The notes below the pieces were generated by a model. That model ran no database searches. It saw only the letters and a list, made by a program, of their open reading frames with translations, and was not told where the DNA came from. DNA of 64,000 bases from Actinomycetota bacterium. GTDB lineage: Bacteria > Actinomycetota > Actinomycetes > Nanopelagicales > Nanopelagicaceae. Positions 50,601 to 59,349 of this stretch are shown here, piece by piece. The stretch covers positions 1-64,000 of the forward strand of contig VGAJ01000004.1 of NCBI GenBank assembly GCA_016870795.1, in the 5' to 3' direction. Position 1 is the first letter of the stretch; every line of letters begins with the position of its first letter. A program made the translations under genes and the position numbers.

Positions 50601-51286
50601 GATGGCACAAGTAATTGGCGAGATCCATCTTCTTTAGTTAAATCAATAGCAATTCCAAGATTGATGTGATCGGGATATCCAATTGCCGGTTTTCCATCAA
50701 GCTCGGTAAAGAAAGTATTCATCTCTGGATTTCCGCGAAGCGCCTTAATCATTGCGTAGCCAATTAGGTGGGTAAATGAAACCTTTCCACCTCTGGCTCG
50801 CTTTAAATGATTATTAATTACAGTGCGATTATCAATCATTAATTTTGCCGGAATTGCTCTAACACTTGTTGCAGTTGGAACTGTTAGCGAAGCTTCCATA
50901 CTTGTTACAACTCGTGCAGATACTCCTCTAAGTGGTTCAACTCTTGCAGCAGTTGGGGTTGCAACTTGTGGAGCAGATTTTTTAACTACCTCTGCTGGCG
51001 TTGGAATTGGAGCAGGATTTGCTCGAACAACTTCTTGAATAGGTGGCGGCGTATTTTTAATCTCTTGCACAGGAGCTTCTTTAACCTGCTGGCGTTTTGG
51101 AATTGGCGGGGTAGCTGCTTTTGCCACTGGGCTTGCTGCGCCATTTGTTGCTGGTTTATATCCAGAGAAGAACTCCTGCCAATTGGCTTCAACTGAATTT
51201 GGATCGGCTAGGTATCGCTCATACATCTCATCGACGAGCCATTCATTAGAGCCGAATGAGCCACCAAATTTATTCTCAGGAGTCAT
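47633..51286 (-). CDS. kgd: Multifunctional 2-oxoglutarate metabolism enzyme (E1/E2-type Kgd/SucA)
   Basis: N-terminal FGSNEWLVDEMYERYLADPNSVEANWQEFF; E2-type catalytic domain (TSTYDHRIIQGAQSGDFL); E1 motifs GMPHRGRLNVL, HGDAAFAGQGVV. Start trimmed from 51340 to ATG 51286. Confidence 0.95.
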   Translation of the reverse strand: MTPENKFGGSFGSNEWLVDEMYERYLADPNSVEANWQEFFSGYKPATNGAASPVAKAATPPIPKRQQVKEAPVQEIKNTPPPIQEVVRANPAPIPTPAEVVKKSAPQVATPTAARVEPLRGVSARVVTSMEASLTVPTATSVRAIPAKLMIDNRTVINNHLKRARGGKVSFTHLIGYAMIKALRGNPEMNTFFTELDGKPAIGYPDHINLGIAIDLTKEDGSRQLLVPSIKGCEGLDFGNFWASYEALVKKARSGALSVEDFSGTTVSLTNPGTLGTVHSVPRLVTGQGLILGVGAMDYPAEFQGASEETIANLAISKVITLTSTYDHRIIQGAQSGDFLKKIHEILLGADNFYEEIFAALRIPYVPITWHNDIPEGKEQLNKAARLQQLIQAYRTSGHLMADTDPLEYQQRSHPDLDVVTHGLTLWDLDREIATGGFSGRPYAKMRNILGILRDSYCRSIGIEYMYIDSPEERKWIQSQVEVGSPFFPREEQLRILRKLNSAEAFETFLHTKFVGQKRFSLEGGESVIPILDAIARYAAKAKLDEVCIGMPHRGRLNVLANVAGKNYGQIFQEFEGNYQENEVQGSGDVKYHLGTYGDFITESGDQTKIYLAANPSHLEAVNPVLEGIVRAKQDKKNVRDIYSVLPVLIHGDAAFAGQGVVSETLNMSQLRGYRTGGTIHVVINNQVGFTTSPDSARTSRYCTDIAKMIQAPVFHVNGDDPEACVRVARVAFEYRQSFNKDVIIDMVCYRRRGHNEGDEPSFTQPRMYKLIDAKRSTRVLYAEALVGRGDITQEESDEIAKEFQGQLEAIFNMVHDKLPEKPAFNKLEELDPLKANTAISEEMARKIAATQVATPQGFKVHPKLAPQLQRRVTMLDDGTIDWSGGEMLALGSLLLEGQTVRLAGQDVGRGTFSNRHAVIRDYENGSEWIPLRELISGSTHLFVIDSLLSEYAALGFEYGYSLEREDALVLWEAQFGDFANGAQTIIDEFISSSLQKWGERSSLVMLLPHGYEGQGPDHSSGRIERFLTLAAENNMTIAQPSSAASYFHLLRWHVKNPARRPLIVFEPKSMLRLKAAAAQLTDFTSGTFTPVLSDPAINSASKIVLCSGKIYWELVAERAKRSDNATAIIRLEQLYPLAIDQILAELSKAPNAKLVWVQDEPANQGPWPFISSNLQEALGARVLNRVSRKSAASPATGSIYMHEEEQKALLAEVFAS

Positions 51287-51401
51287 GCCTGCCACAGAAA
51301 GTAAGCCTATCTTTGTTGCGCTCTGCCTTCCTACCTCCAAGTGGCGTTATTGGCCACACTTTGGCGATGCAAAAAGCTCTGCTCTAGGGCAGGCTTACGA
51401 A

Positions 51402-52100
51402 ATGGCGTTGGCATTTGTTACTGGGGCAAGCAGGGGTCTGGGCTATGAGGTGGCAAAGGCTCTAAAAGCTCGAGGCGATGAAGTAATAGGTATAAGTAAA
51501 GATCGCCAGCGGGCCGAGGCGGCATCAAGTGAACTCGGGATTGCCTTTGAGTTAATGGATTGCCAGCAGATTTCTCAAGTTAGAAGCGTTAGCCAGGAGC
51601 TACTAGCCAATTATGGAACTCCGGAGATTTTAGTTCTTGCCCATGGGGTAATGAGCGAGAAGATGGCAAAGACGCTTAAGACCAATGATCAAGAGTGGGC
51701 AAGAGTTTTGGATATAAATCTCAACTCAGTCTTTACTTTAGTGAATTCCATTGCAGCCCCAATGGCTGAGGCAAGAAATGGACGAGTAATAATTTTCTCT
51801 GCCTGTCTCGGAAGAATGAGCGGTCCTGGAAATGCAGGTGGACTTGCTCCCTATCGCATCTCAAAGGCTGGAGTAAATGCGCTTGTGAGAAATCTTGCTC
51901 ATGAAACAAATCATGGCGCTAGAGGATTTTTAGTTGATGCAATATGTCCTAACCATAGTAGAACTGATATGGGCGGGGCTGATGCGCCAAGAAGCGCCGC
52001 CGAAGGAGCGGCAACTGCAATCTGGCTTGCGACTAGAACATTTAACCCAGGAGATCAGACTGGATTACTTTGGGAGGATCAAGAAGTAGTGCCTTGGTGA
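51402..52100 (+). CDS. Short-chain dehydrogenase/reductase
   Basis: MALAFVTGASRGLGYEVAKAL; YRISKAG catalytic motif; ORF-track start at 51183 overlaps kgd antisense and is rejected. Confidence 0.88.
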   Translation: MALAFVTGASRGLGYEVAKALKARGDEVIGISKDRQRAEAASSELGIAFELMDCQQISQVRSVSQELLANYGTPEILVLAHGVMSEKMAKTLKTNDQEWARVLDINLNSVFTLVNSIAAPMAEARNGRVIIFSACLGRMSGPGNAGGLAPYRISKAGVNALVRNLAHETNHGARGFLVDAICPNHSRTDMGGADAPRSAAEGAATAIWLATRTFNPGDQTGLLWEDQEVVPW

Positions 52101-52456
52101 GGGATCGCAGCTAGTGCGGCAAGTAGAGTAACTAGAGCAAAGCTTCCAAGACCAATTCCTAGCAAATCTCTCTCACCATCAATCATGTAGTAAGCAACAC
52201 CGAGGGCTATTAAATTAGCAAGAACAGTTGGAGCGCGGGCGAAGTTTCGCTTTGCAATAAATCCTTTGCCAGCAAAGAAGAGTCCAGTGCTGGCTATGCT
52301 TAAGAAAATAATCTCTGCCAAAATGGCATCGAGCTCCTCGACCTTGCTTGTAGCAGTTCTTATCGCAAGGTAGCTGGCAAGGCCAGCAAGAAATAGCGCT
52401 TCAAGGCGCACCAGAGTTGCAGCTATTAGATAGACCTTCGAGCCAAAGAGCTTCAT
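52079..52456 (-). CDS. Hypothetical membrane protein
   Basis: Four hydrophobic segments; MKLFGSKVYLIAATLVRLEALFLAGLASYLAI. Confidence 0.6.
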   Translation of the reverse strand: MKLFGSKVYLIAATLVRLEALFLAGLASYLAIRTATSKVEELDAILAEIIFLSIASTGLFFAGKGFIAKRNFARAPTVLANLIALGVAYYMIDGERDLLGIGLGSFALVTLLAALAAIPHQGTTS

Positions 52457-52527
52457 ATATGCCCTTAAGAATAGGGGATGAGGCAGCTCTAGTTATTATC
52501 AAAAAAGCTAGTAAGGCTTAACTAACT

Positions 52528-52911
52528 ATGACCTCCTTTGATAGCAGCTCATTTGATCGACTAACCGGCCTTATGACCCCGGTCTATTTCTATGAATCCT
52601 TATCTCGCCTAAGGTCCTGGGCGCAGAGAAATGATAACCCAGTGACCTTAATTGCTATCAATCTAAAAGATCTAAATGATGATCAATTGCTGGAAGTAGC
52701 AAGAGATTTAAATAGCGAACTTAGGGGAGGGGATTTACTTGCCCGAATGGCTCCAAAAAGATTCTTACTCGCACTCGTTGCAGATCAACTAGGAGCAAGG
52801 CAATTGTTATTTCGAATCACTAACAAGATAAAGGAAGCTAGTAATTATCAGCTAATTGAGCTTTCTCCAAGCAAAGATCTAGCAGAGGCGCTTAGTGAAA
52901 TAGATATTTGA
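52528..52911 (+). CDS. Degenerate, truncated GGDEF-domain-like protein
   Basis: FDRLTGLMTPVYFYESL (DxLTGLxNRxxFxxxL-like) and GDLLARMAPKRFLLAL at the position of GDxxxRxGGDEFxxxL. Confidence 0.6.
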   Translation: MTSFDSSSFDRLTGLMTPVYFYESLSRLRSWAQRNDNPVTLIAINLKDLNDDQLLEVARDLNSELRGGDLLARMAPKRFLLALVADQLGARQLLFRITNKIKEASNYQLIELSPSKDLAEALSEIDI

Positions 52912-52915
52912 GATA

Positions 52916-53467
52916 TTACTTATCTGAAATAAAGATAGCAGAGCGGTAGTAGGCAAGCTCTGCAATTGAATCTTGAATATCGCCTAGGGCTCTATGGTTT
53001 CCTGATTTCTTTGGAGCTTGGAAATAAGCTTTTGGATACCATCTCTTTGCTAGCTCCTTTATTGATGAGACATCAATAGTTCTATAGTGGAGAAAGCTAT
53101 TTAGTAGCGGCATATCCCTAGCAATAAAGTTTCTATCCATACCTACTGAGTTACCAGCCAGTGGAGACTTTCCCTCTGTTGTGTATTGCTTTAGATACTC
53201 AAGAATCCTCTCTTCAGCAATAGAGAGGCTAACTCCATTTGCTACTTCTTCTATTAATCCCGATTCACTATGCATTCTCTTTACTTCATCGCTCATTGAA
53301 GCTAGTTTCTCTGGAGTCGTTGCGATGACTAGATCGATTCCATCTCCAAGCAGATTTAGCTCGCTATCGGTTACCAAGACTGCAATTTCAATTAGGGCAT
53401 CTGAGGCTAGATTCAGCCCAGTCATCTCACAATCAATCCAAATCAAGGCAGGGTTCTCTTGGGCCAC
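52916..53467 (-). CDS. orn: Oligoribonuclease
   Basis: PALIWIDCEMTGLNLASDALIEIAVLVTD; SPLAGNSVGMDRNFI; HRALGDIQDSIAEL. Confidence 0.95.
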   Translation of the reverse strand: MAQENPALIWIDCEMTGLNLASDALIEIAVLVTDSELNLLGDGIDLVIATTPEKLASMSDEVKRMHSESGLIEEVANGVSLSIAEERILEYLKQYTTEGKSPLAGNSVGMDRNFIARDMPLLNSFLHYRTIDVSSIKELAKRWYPKAYFQAPKKSGNHRALGDIQDSIAELAYYRSAIFISDK

Positions 53468-53499
53468 GCAGGCACGATACCCCCAACTTCTAGGTCAGA

Positions 53500-53521
53500 G
53501 TTCACCTCCCGTTCACCTAGC
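53500..53521 (+). promoter_or_regulatory. PHO box (tandem 11-bp GTTCACC repeats) upstream of pstS
   Basis: GTTCACCTCCC GTTCACCTAGC: two direct-repeat units matching the actinobacterial PhoP consensus. Confidence 0.85.
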
Positions 53522-53606
53522 ACCCATTGGTTATTTACCCAGAGAGGGTCAGATTCACTCACGCCGAAGCCCTTCGGCACCTACTTTGATTGAAAGGTTT
53601 TCTTAA

Positions 53607-54734
53607 ATGTTCTCAAAGAAGCGAATCCTCGCAATGTTTACAGCGACGGGACTTGCACTATCTCTAATGAGCGCGCCAGCATTTGCCAAGGAAGCAGATG
53701 GTCCAGTAACAAATCTTGGAAAGTGCAGCTCACGAAATAAGATTGCATATGATGCTAAGGGAATTGAATATAAGTGCTCCATCGCAGGCGGTGGATTAAA
53801 GTGGAAGAAGACCGGCGGTAAGCAAGGCGCTGGCGCTTCAACTTCAACTTCAACAATTGATACAAAGAAATATGCAAATGTCAGTGGATCAATCAAGATC
53901 GATGGTTCAAGCACAGTTGCACCACTTACTGGTGTAGCAGCTGAAGCTTTCCAGAAAGTTTCAAAGACTCAGATCACAGTTGGTATTTCCGGAACTGGCG
54001 GAGGACAGACTCGTTTCTGTAAGGGCGAGCTAGATATCGCAAATGCATCAGCAGCCTATTCAGCAACGCAGCGTAAGCAATGCGAAGATGCTGGAATTAA
54101 GTTCACCGAACTTCGCCTAGCAACTGATGCGCTCTCTGTTGTAGTAAATCCTAAGAACACCTGGGCAAAGTGCCTAACAGTTGCTGAGCTAAAGAAGATT
54201 TGGGAGCCAGGAAGCAAGGTCAATTACTGGAACCAGGTTCGTGCCGATTTCCCAAGAGTTAAGATGCCACTATTTGGCGCGGGAACAGATTCAGGAACTT
54301 TTGAATACTTCACAGAGCAGATCAATGGTCGCCCTGCAAAGCGCTCACGAGTTGATTACACCCCAACAGAGGATGACAACGTCACCGTAAATGGTGTCAA
54401 GCGCTCAACTGGCGCCCTGGGCTACTACGGATTTTCTTACTACAAAGAGAACACCGACATCAATAAGGCAATTGCGATTGATGGTGGTAAGGGATGCGCA
54501 GAACCATCACTAGAGAATGTGCTAAGTGGCGCCTACACCCCACTTGCTCGTCCACTATTTATCTATGTCAATAATGACCAGGTAAAGAAGAATCCTGCAA
54601 TAATTCCATTCCTTGAGTTCTACGCAGCAGATCTAAAGAACCTCTCCGAGAAGGCGAAGTTCCTACCCCTAACTGCTGAGCAGACCAAGAAGTTGGAAGC
54701 AGATCTTGCTGCGCTAAGAAAGCTTGCCAACTAA
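53607..54734 (+). CDS. pstS: Phosphate ABC transporter substrate-binding protein
   Basis: SGSIKIDGSSTVAPLTGVAAEAF, GISGTGGGQTRFCKGELDIANAS; upstream of pstCAB. Confidence 0.93.
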   Translation: MFSKKRILAMFTATGLALSLMSAPAFAKEADGPVTNLGKCSSRNKIAYDAKGIEYKCSIAGGGLKWKKTGGKQGAGASTSTSTIDTKKYANVSGSIKIDGSSTVAPLTGVAAEAFQKVSKTQITVGISGTGGGQTRFCKGELDIANASAAYSATQRKQCEDAGIKFTELRLATDALSVVVNPKNTWAKCLTVAELKKIWEPGSKVNYWNQVRADFPRVKMPLFGAGTDSGTFEYFTEQINGRPAKRSRVDYTPTEDDNVTVNGVKRSTGALGYYGFSYYKENTDINKAIAIDGGKGCAEPSLENVLSGAYTPLARPLFIYVNNDQVKKNPAIIPFLEFYAADLKNLSEKAKFLPLTAEQTKKLEADLAALRKLAN

Positions 54735-54792
54735 GGTAAGGTTTTATTAGTAGCAAAAAGCTTTAAAAAGTTATAACGAAGAGGGGTAGAGG

Positions 54793-55737
54793 ATGAGCGC
54801 CACAGCACAATCCGGCAGAGCCGGAATGTCGCTAGCTCCCTCTACCCACCTTCGCAGAAGAAATCTAATCCAATTATTAATTACAAAATTTATGGCTTCA
54901 GCCACTTTAGTTTCAGTGCTGGTGACTGTTGGAATTGTTCTCTCCTTGATTCCCACCACATTTAGACTTCTCAAGGAAATAACCACTCAAGTATTTGGTA
55001 CCGTCTGGGCTCCGTTATTTACTCCATCTCAATATGGCATGGCCCCTTTATTAACTGGAACTTTTATTATCGTTTCAATTGCCATGGTGATTGCAATTCC
55101 AATCGGACTTGCCTCAGCAATATTTCTAAGTGATTATGCAACTCTTAATCTTCGCCGAATAGTTAAACCAATTCTTGAGATCCTGGCTGGGATTCCAACA
55201 GTTGTTCTTGGTCTCTTTGGCCTTTATGTAGTAAACCCAGAATTTGTTGAAAAGTACTGGCCGATTGGTGAGCCACTGGCATATACCGCCCTTGGTGCAG
55301 GGTTGATGACTGGCATTTTAATTATTCCAATCATCGCTTCAGTTGCTGATGATGCGCTCTCATCTGTGCCAAGAGCTATGCGCGAGGCGGCATATGCCTT
55401 AGGTGCAACGAGGCGAGAAGTTGCGACAAAAGTAGTTTTAAATGCCGGTCTTTCTGGAGTGGTAGCTGCGCTGATTTTGGCCTTTGCCAGAGCCTTTGGC
55501 GAGACCACTATCGCTCTTATGGTTGCTGGAAGTTATCCAAAGCTCTCTGCAAATCCAGGAGATCCCATGCAGACGATGGCATCCTTTATTGGTTTTGCTG
55601 GAATTGGCGACGCAGAAGTTGGTTCATCTGCCTATAACACAATTTTCCTAGTTGGAACTGTCTTATTTACAGTTACTTTGATTCTAAATATCTTGGGAAA
55701 TAGATTTATCGCAAGATTTAGAGAGGTTTATGAGTGA
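54793..55737 (+). CDS. pstC: Phosphate ABC transporter permease PstC
   Basis: EILAGIPTVVLGLFGLYVV; EAAYALGATRREVATKVVLNAGLSG. Confidence 0.93.
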   Translation: MSATAQSGRAGMSLAPSTHLRRRNLIQLLITKFMASATLVSVLVTVGIVLSLIPTTFRLLKEITTQVFGTVWAPLFTPSQYGMAPLLTGTFIIVSIAMVIAIPIGLASAIFLSDYATLNLRRIVKPILEILAGIPTVVLGLFGLYVVNPEFVEKYWPIGEPLAYTALGAGLMTGILIIPIIASVADDALSSVPRAMREAAYALGATRREVATKVVLNAGLSGVVAALILAFARAFGETTIALMVAGSYPKLSANPGDPMQTMASFIGFAGIGDAEVGSSAYNTIFLVGTVLFTVTLILNILGNRFIARFREVYE

Positions 55738-56627
55738 TGGCAACTACTAGCACTTCACTTCAAAGTCGCGTATCACTTGATCGCCGAATTAAAGATTTTA
55801 CTTTTACTACATTTCTTTCGATTAGCATTGTTGCCTCTCTTGCATTTATTTTTTATATCATCTATCGCCTCTATAACAATGCTGGATTCTTACTCTCCTG
55901 GGATTTGGTTACATTTTTTCCTTCCTACGACATTGATACTGCAGGTTTTCAATCATCGATTATGGGAAGCATCTGGGTAGTTGGGTTTGCCACTTTATTT
56001 GCAGTTCCTATTGGGGTGATGACTGCTCTTTATTTAGAAGAGTTTGCTGGAAAGCGAAATCGCTTTACCGCACTGCTTGAGTTAAATATTCAAAACCTTG
56101 CAGGTGTTCCAGCGGTGGTCTTTGGATTAATTGGACTTGCCTTCATTGCTCGCGGCCCACTTAGTTGGGGCTTTACTGTGGGATCAGCTGCCATCGTTCT
56201 TGCGATGTTGATTCTTCCGGTGATCATTATCATCACTCGCGAAGCCATTAGAGCTGTTCCTCCTTCATATAAAGAGGGTGCGCTAGCACTTGGCGCCACA
56301 CATTGGCAGGCTGTTAGTAAGTTAGTTATCCCATCTGCTGTTCCTGGAACGGCCACGGGAACAATTCTTGCGGTTTCCCGCGCAATCGGTGAATCAGCCC
56401 CCCTACTTCTTCTAGGAGCTCTCTCCTTTGTCACCTTTAATCCAACTGGGCTTGATAGTGGCTTCACCATCCTGCCGCTTGCGATCTTTAAATACGCCTC
56501 AGACTCACGCGAGGAATTCCAAGTTCTAGCCTCTGCTGGAAGCTTGATTCTTCTGGCAATTCTCTTTGCGATGAACCTATTTGCAATCTTGCTTCGCGAT
56601 TACACTTTGAGAAAGAGGAATATTTAA
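55734..56627 (+). CDS. pstA: Phosphate ABC transporter permease PstA
   Basis: [46 protein letters not shown]. Confidence 0.93.
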   Translation: MMATTSTSLQSRVSLDRRIKDFTFTTFLSISIVASLAFIFYIIYRLYNNAGFLLSWDLVTFFPSYDIDTAGFQSSIMGSIWVVGFATLFAVPIGVMTALYLEEFAGKRNRFTALLELNIQNLAGVPAVVFGLIGLAFIARGPLSWGFTVGSAAIVLAMLILPVIIIITREAIRAVPPSYKEGALALGATHWQAVSKLVIPSAVPGTATGTILAVSRAIGESAPLLLLGALSFVTFNPTGLDSGFTILPLAIFKYASDSREEFQVLASAGSLILLAILFAMNLFAILLRDYTLRKRNI

Positions 56628-57529
56628 TGTCAATGATTTTTAGGCAATCTCAGGCAAATAAAGTCTCTAAGGAAGAACCTAAGAAAGGGTCAAGTCCGAT
56701 GAACAGCAGCGCTACTAGAAAACCCAGTGAGCCTTTGAAGTTCGTTGACCCAGTCTTCACTCTCAAAGATGTTGCAGTCTCATATGGCGACTTTGTTGCA
56801 GTAAGTGATGTAAATATGCAGATTCCATCTCATGACATCACCGCCTTTATCGGCCCATCTGGATGCGGCAAGTCAACACTTCTTAGGACTTTGAATAGAA
56901 CAAATGACCTTATCCCTGGCGCAAAAGTGCATGGCTCACTTTTCTACCATGATGCAGATCTCTATCACCCAAGTGCTAGCGCAGTTGAGGTTAGAAGGCG
57001 CATTGGTATGGTTTTCCAGAAGCCAAATCCATTTCCTAAGAGCATCTATGAAAATATCGCATTTGGCCCAAAAGTAAATGGCAGACCGAAGAAGTCAGAG
57101 CTAGATGACATTGTAGAAAAGTCTCTTAAATCAGCCGCGCTCTGGGATGAAGTTAAAGATCGCTTAAACGAATCAGCACTTGGCCTCTCAGGCGGTCAGC
57201 AGCAACGCCTCTGTATTGCTCGCTCCATTGCAGTTGAGCCAGAGGTTATCCTGATGGATGAGCCTTGCTCGGCACTTGATCCAATTGCCACGCTGCGCAT
57301 TGAAGAGTTGATGGCAGAGCTTAAGAAGCAATACACCATTGTTATTGTCACTCACAATATGCAGCAGGCTGCTCGCGTAAGTTCCTACACTGCCTTTTAT
57401 GTCACCGAGGTGAATCTAACTTCAGATCGCCGCACTGGAAAACTTGTGGAATTTAATGAAACCAAGAAGATGTTTAGTACTCCAGATGATGAAAGAACCG
57501 AGGCTTACGTAACCGGCAAGATGGGTTAA
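56627..57529 (+). CDS. pstB: Phosphate ABC transporter ATPase PstB
   Basis: [56 protein letters not shown]. Confidence 0.97.
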   Translation: MSMIFRQSQANKVSKEEPKKGSSPMNSSATRKPSEPLKFVDPVFTLKDVAVSYGDFVAVSDVNMQIPSHDITAFIGPSGCGKSTLLRTLNRTNDLIPGAKVHGSLFYHDADLYHPSASAVEVRRRIGMVFQKPNPFPKSIYENIAFGPKVNGRPKKSELDDIVEKSLKSAALWDEVKDRLNESALGLSGGQQQRLCIARSIAVEPEVILMDEPCSALDPIATLRIEELMAELKKQYTIVIVTHNMQQAARVSSYTAFYVTEVNLTSDRRTGKLVEFNETKKMFSTPDDERTEAYVTGKMG

Positions 57530-57543
57530 CTCCTAAAATAATT

Positions 57544-57577
57544 AATCCTGGGATTTCGAGGGGTCCTGGGATTTTTT
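57544..57577 (+). terminator. Rho-independent terminator of the pst operon
   Basis: AATCCTGGGA / TCCTGGGATT stem (10 bp including two G-U pairs), 10-nt loop, then a T run. Confidence 0.7.
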
Positions 57578-57700
57578 ATTGCTTACGTAAGCGCGCCTTT
57601 AGCTGCAACGCAATCCCACATTAAGACTCTAAGTAGAGCAAGCAATAGCTTTATTCAAAAAGAGACCAATGGATAGGCCCATTACCTAGTCAATGCTGAG

Positions 57701-59092
57701 TTAGAGAGAGGAGGCCAATTCCTCAATTACGTCAAAGAGTGACAGCACATCTTCTTTAGTAGTTCTAAAATTTGTGTAACAAGGTCTCAGCCAAGTTTGA
57801 CCATCAATCTTGGCAGTTGATAAGTAAAAACGGCCATCATCCAAAATTTTCTTGCAGAGTCGTTCATTAAAATCACTGGAATCAGAGTGACTTGGGTCCA
57901 CGAATTGAATTGGTGTAATTGATAGCTGGGGTGGATTTGCAAGAGTTCTAAAGTTATGACGTTCTGACGCAATTCGATAGGTCAACTCTGCAAGTTCGAT
58001 ATTCTTTTCTATGGCTTCCTTAAATGCATTTGCTCCATGAGTTTTGAATGCTACCCACAGCTTAAGGGCGCGAAGTGGGCGAGAATATTCAAGAGTTAGA
58101 TCAACCGGATTGTACTTTTCTTCTTCATGAGGCATGTAAGCCTCGTGGTGAGAGAAAGTTGTAGCAAGCATCGCTTGGTTTTTCACAAGTAGAAGTGAGC
58201 AAGATTTTGGAACGAATAGCCACTTATGTGCATCAATCGTAATTGAGTCAGCTTGATCGATTCCAACGAATAGATTGGAGCGATGAGTGGCTGCAGCAGG
58301 AACACCATAGGCACCGTCGACATGCAACCAAATCTTTTCGCTTCTTGCTACCTCAGAGATTTTATCTATTGAATCCACTGCGCCAGTCAGGGTAGTGCCA
58401 CCGGTGGCTACAATTGCGATTGGTATAACACCTTCGACTAAGTCTCTCTCAATTTGTTTCTCTAATTCTTTAACTGACATACGATGGTTTTCGTCAATTG
58501 GTATCAGGCGGAGGGCATCCGTACCAATTCCCAGTACTTCAACAGCTCTGCTAACTGAGTAGTGTGATTCGCTAGAGGCATAGATAGCTACTTTCTCATA
58601 GTTTCCAGCTTTTCTAGAGTTGGGAAGCGCAGCACTTCTAGCTGTTGCCAACGCAGTTAAGTTGCTAACCATTCCACCGGAAGTGAAATATCCAATTGCC
58701 TCGCCGTAGCCAATGAACTCTGAAACCCACTTTGCCGTCTGCTCTTCCAAAAGAGTAGAAGCCTTCGAGTCAATTGCATGGTTTATGTCATAAGAGGAGG
58801 TGAGAAAATCTGCTATCGCCCCCACTTCAAGACCGCTAGATCCAATATAGGCCAGAAATCTGGGTCGGGATTGAGCGATAGAGGAATCAAGGATGTCAAT
58901 TGACTCCCTTAGAACAATTAAAATTTCACTGGCATGACGGGGCAATTTAGCAGCAAGAAGTTCACTCATTTCACTTGTAACTTCAGGTTCCTTATCACGC
59001 GCTCGATCAAAACTGCTCCAGATTCTCTCCATTTCATCTGCTAGAAAATCCAAAACGAGATGGCGATCTTGACCTATTCGCATTCGCTCCAT
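57701..59092 (-). CDS. Group II PLP-dependent (aromatic-L-amino-acid-type) decarboxylase
   Basis: SRPRFLAYIGSSG, GYFTSGGMVSNLTAL, SSESHYSVSRA, VDGAYG, DSITIDAHKWLFVPKSCSLLLVK (PLP lysine). Confidence 0.9.
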   Translation of the reverse strand: MERMRIGQDRHLVLDFLADEMERIWSSFDRARDKEPEVTSEMSELLAAKLPRHASEILIVLRESIDILDSSIAQSRPRFLAYIGSSGLEVGAIADFLTSSYDINHAIDSKASTLLEEQTAKWVSEFIGYGEAIGYFTSGGMVSNLTALATARSAALPNSRKAGNYEKVAIYASSESHYSVSRAVEVLGIGTDALRLIPIDENHRMSVKELEKQIERDLVEGVIPIAIVATGGTTLTGAVDSIDKISEVARSEKIWLHVDGAYGVPAAATHRSNLFVGIDQADSITIDAHKWLFVPKSCSLLLVKNQAMLATTFSHHEAYMPHEEEKYNPVDLTLEYSRPLRALKLWVAFKTHGANAFKEAIEKNIELAELTYRIASERHNFRTLANPPQLSITPIQFVDPSHSDSSDFNERLCKKILDDGRFYLSTAKIDGQTWLRPCYTNFRTTKEDVLSLFDVIEELASSL

Positions 59093-59349
59093 TAACGTCT
59101 CATCAACTCTATAGAGATGGCAAGTTGAGCGCGATGTAGTCGAGTCACTAATTCTGATTGTCGAATACCCAAATCTTGAGATACATCAGAGAAAGTCCGT
59201 CTCTGGTAGAGAATTCCCAGCGCAACTTCTTTAAGGGGCTCAGGGAGAGTTTGTATCGCAGCAAGAAGATCCTTGGCTGCAATCTTAGAGAGGTCAACTT
59301 TTTCCCCATCATCTTCAAACGAAATGTCAAGATCAAAAAAATTGCTCAT
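59092..59349 (-). CDS. Stand-alone sigma-70 region-4-like HTH protein (85 aa)
   Basis: LLAAIQTLPEPLKEVALGILYQRRTFSDVSQDLGIRQSELVTRLHRAQLAI resembles ECF region 4; no region 2 present. Confidence 0.65.
   Translation of the reverse strand: MSNFFDLDISFEDDGEKVDLSKIAAKDLLAAIQTLPEPLKEVALGILYQRRTFSDVSQDLGIRQSELVTRLHRAQLAISIELMRR

Noticed and set aside
50823-51196. Plus-strand ORFs opposite the kgd N-terminus
   Set aside because: Arise from the Pro/Ala-rich linker read in antisense; no independent support.
51183-51401. N-terminal extension of the SDR ORF
   Set aside because: Overlaps kgd antisense; conserved SDR start MALAFVTGASRGLG is at 51402.
53181-53606. 141-aa plus-strand ORF covering orn 5' end and the pstS promoter
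   Set aside because: Runs through the PHO box region and antisense orn; no motif.
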